Origin: Epsilonproteobacteria bacterium UBA6211
Lineage (GTDB): Bacteria > Campylobacterota > Campylobacteria > Campylobacterales > Arcobacteraceae
Direction: 5' to 3'
Assembly: GCA_002421845.1 (NCBI GenBank)
Contig: DISL01000051.1
Coordinates: 1-61,243, forward strand
Length of the DNA: 61,243 nucleotides
Of the stretch, positions 60,716 through 61,243 are shown piece after piece; the first letter of the stretch is position 1, and every line of letters starts with the position of its first letter. The notes beneath the pieces are model-generated. The model did no database searches. It saw only the letters and a list, made by a program, of their open reading frames with translations, and had not been told where the DNA came from. Position numbers and translations under genes: made by a program.

Positions 60716-61243
60716 TATGTACTCACCGGTTCTTGTATCAACTCTGATAACATCACCCTCTAAAATATGAAAAGGTATTTGAACTACGGCACCGCTTTCT
60801 AGTGTTGCAGGTTTTTTACCGCCTTGAGAGTCACCTTTGAAGTTTGGTGGTGTATCAACTATTTTTAGTTCTACTATCATTGGAGGCTCAACCGTAATAG
60901 CTTCACCGTTGAAGAACATTATATCACAATTCATACCGTCTATAATCCAGTCAATAGTATCACCTACTTGATCATGAGTAAGAGCTATTTGCTCATAAGT
61001 CTCAGTATCCATAAATTGGCAAAATTCACCGTCATCATAAAGATATTGCATTGTTTTTTGTTGTAGGTTAGGTTGTTCACATTTATCACCGGCATGGAAA
61101 GTTTTTTCTATTACTTTACCGTTTATGAACGATTTTATTTTGCATCTAACAAAAGCTGCACCTTTACCCGGTTTAACGTGTTGATATTCTGTTATTTTGT
61201 ATGGAATACCATCTAGTTCTATTTTAAGACCTTTTTTAAGGTC
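60701..61243 (-). CDS. efp: Elongation factor P (5' end cut by window edge)
   Basis: The - strand frame is open from 61243 to the stop at 60701, giving 180 residues; about 7 N-terminal residues lie beyond the edge. It begins DLKKGLKIELDGIPYKI and then EYQHVKPGKGAAFVRCK, the loop with the lysine that is modified in many EF-P proteins. The C-terminus has the OB-domain motifs EPPMIVELKIVDTPP and GDVIRVDTRTGEYIEKV. EF-P relieves stalling at proline runs. An internal ATG at 61051 is not the start, because upstream sequence is clearly conserved EF-P. Confidence 0.95.
   Translation of the reverse strand, partial: DLKKGLKIELDGIPYKITEYQHVKPGKGAAFVRCKIKSFINGKVIEKTFHAGDKCEQPNLQQKTMQYLYDDGEFCQFMDTETYEQIALTHDQVGDTIDWIIDGMNCDIMFFNGEAITVEPPMIVELKIVDTPPNFKGDSQGGKKPATLESGAVVQIPFHILEGDVIRVDTRTGEYIEKVK

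Noticed and set aside
60701..61051. efp starting at the internal ATG (116 residues)
   Set aside because: Upstream codons to the window edge encode the conserved EF-P N-terminal domain, so the gene is cut by the edge, not short.

Overview
The window is AT-rich, densely coding DNA from a member of the Campylobacterota (Epsilonproteobacteria), most likely an Arcobacter-group organism. Evidence for this: a cbb3 oxidase operon with Campylobacterota-type accessory genes, the gene order M23 peptidase-lpxC-tsaB-like-thrB-ylxR-infB-rbfA-rimP that I recall from Campylobacter, FlhF/FlhG/FliY flagellar components, and sigma70-type TATAAT promoters with a poorly marked -35. I see no prophage, insertion sequence, CRISPR, rRNA or tRNA. 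No stretch above 300 bases lacks a gene; the longest gap, about 250 bases, lies upstream of ccoN.

Layout. (1) 1-26970: a 27 kb flagellar supercluster, all on +. It holds the fliF end, fliG, fliH; fliN, flgD and two tandem hook-type genes; a coiled-coil membrane protein and a secreted TPR protein; flaG-like, fliY, motA, motB, flgJ, flgN-like, a FlgA/SAF-like gene, flhF, flhG, a small membrane protein, fliE; flgC, fliK, fliR, flhB, a second secreted TPR protein (PflA-like), fliI, flgL, flhA. These encode switch, export gate, hook, rod, stator and probably the extra periplasmic scaffolds of the large Campylobacterota motor. fliA is absent from the slot after flhG where Campylobacter has it, and the stator proteins look like the Na+-driven PomAB type. 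(2) 27-35 kb: argB, thrC, a convergent LysR regulator, a UvrD-like helicase, then the overlapping truB-ispE-smpB. (3) 35-40 kb: ccoN-O-Q-P, DUF4006, a 30-residue ORF, a TPM-like protein and a FixH-like protein. (4) 39.9-47 kb: an AddB/AddA-type helicase-nuclease pair and a TonB-dependent receptor carrying the CxxxM...HxM copper ligands of OprC/NosA. (5) 47-61 kb: folB and plsY on -, then nadA, nadC, a DHH phosphoesterase, M23 peptidase, lpxC, a tsaB-like gene, thrB, ylxR, infB, rbfA, rimP, ribD, a GGDEF protein, and convergent efp running off the right edge.

The most unusual signal is not a gene. At least eight places carry short tandem arrays of 7-mers (one of 8-mers), nearly always four units and so about 28 bp long. 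They fall into three sequence classes: TTTT(A/G)CC, AATA(A/G)(C/T)T, and ACTCAGC/TCAGTCAC/AGTCGTA-like. Some lie between genes, one abuts a -10 box, and two lie inside coding sequence (start of truB, 3' end of ispE), where a copy-number change would shift the frame. Three loci have arrays facing each other in inverted or loosely inverted orientation, two of them around small hairpins. A separate 126 bp nested palindrome separates nadC from the DHH gene. The arrays resemble the heptamer STRR repeats known from cyanobacteria and may form an undescribed small-repeat or contingency system here.
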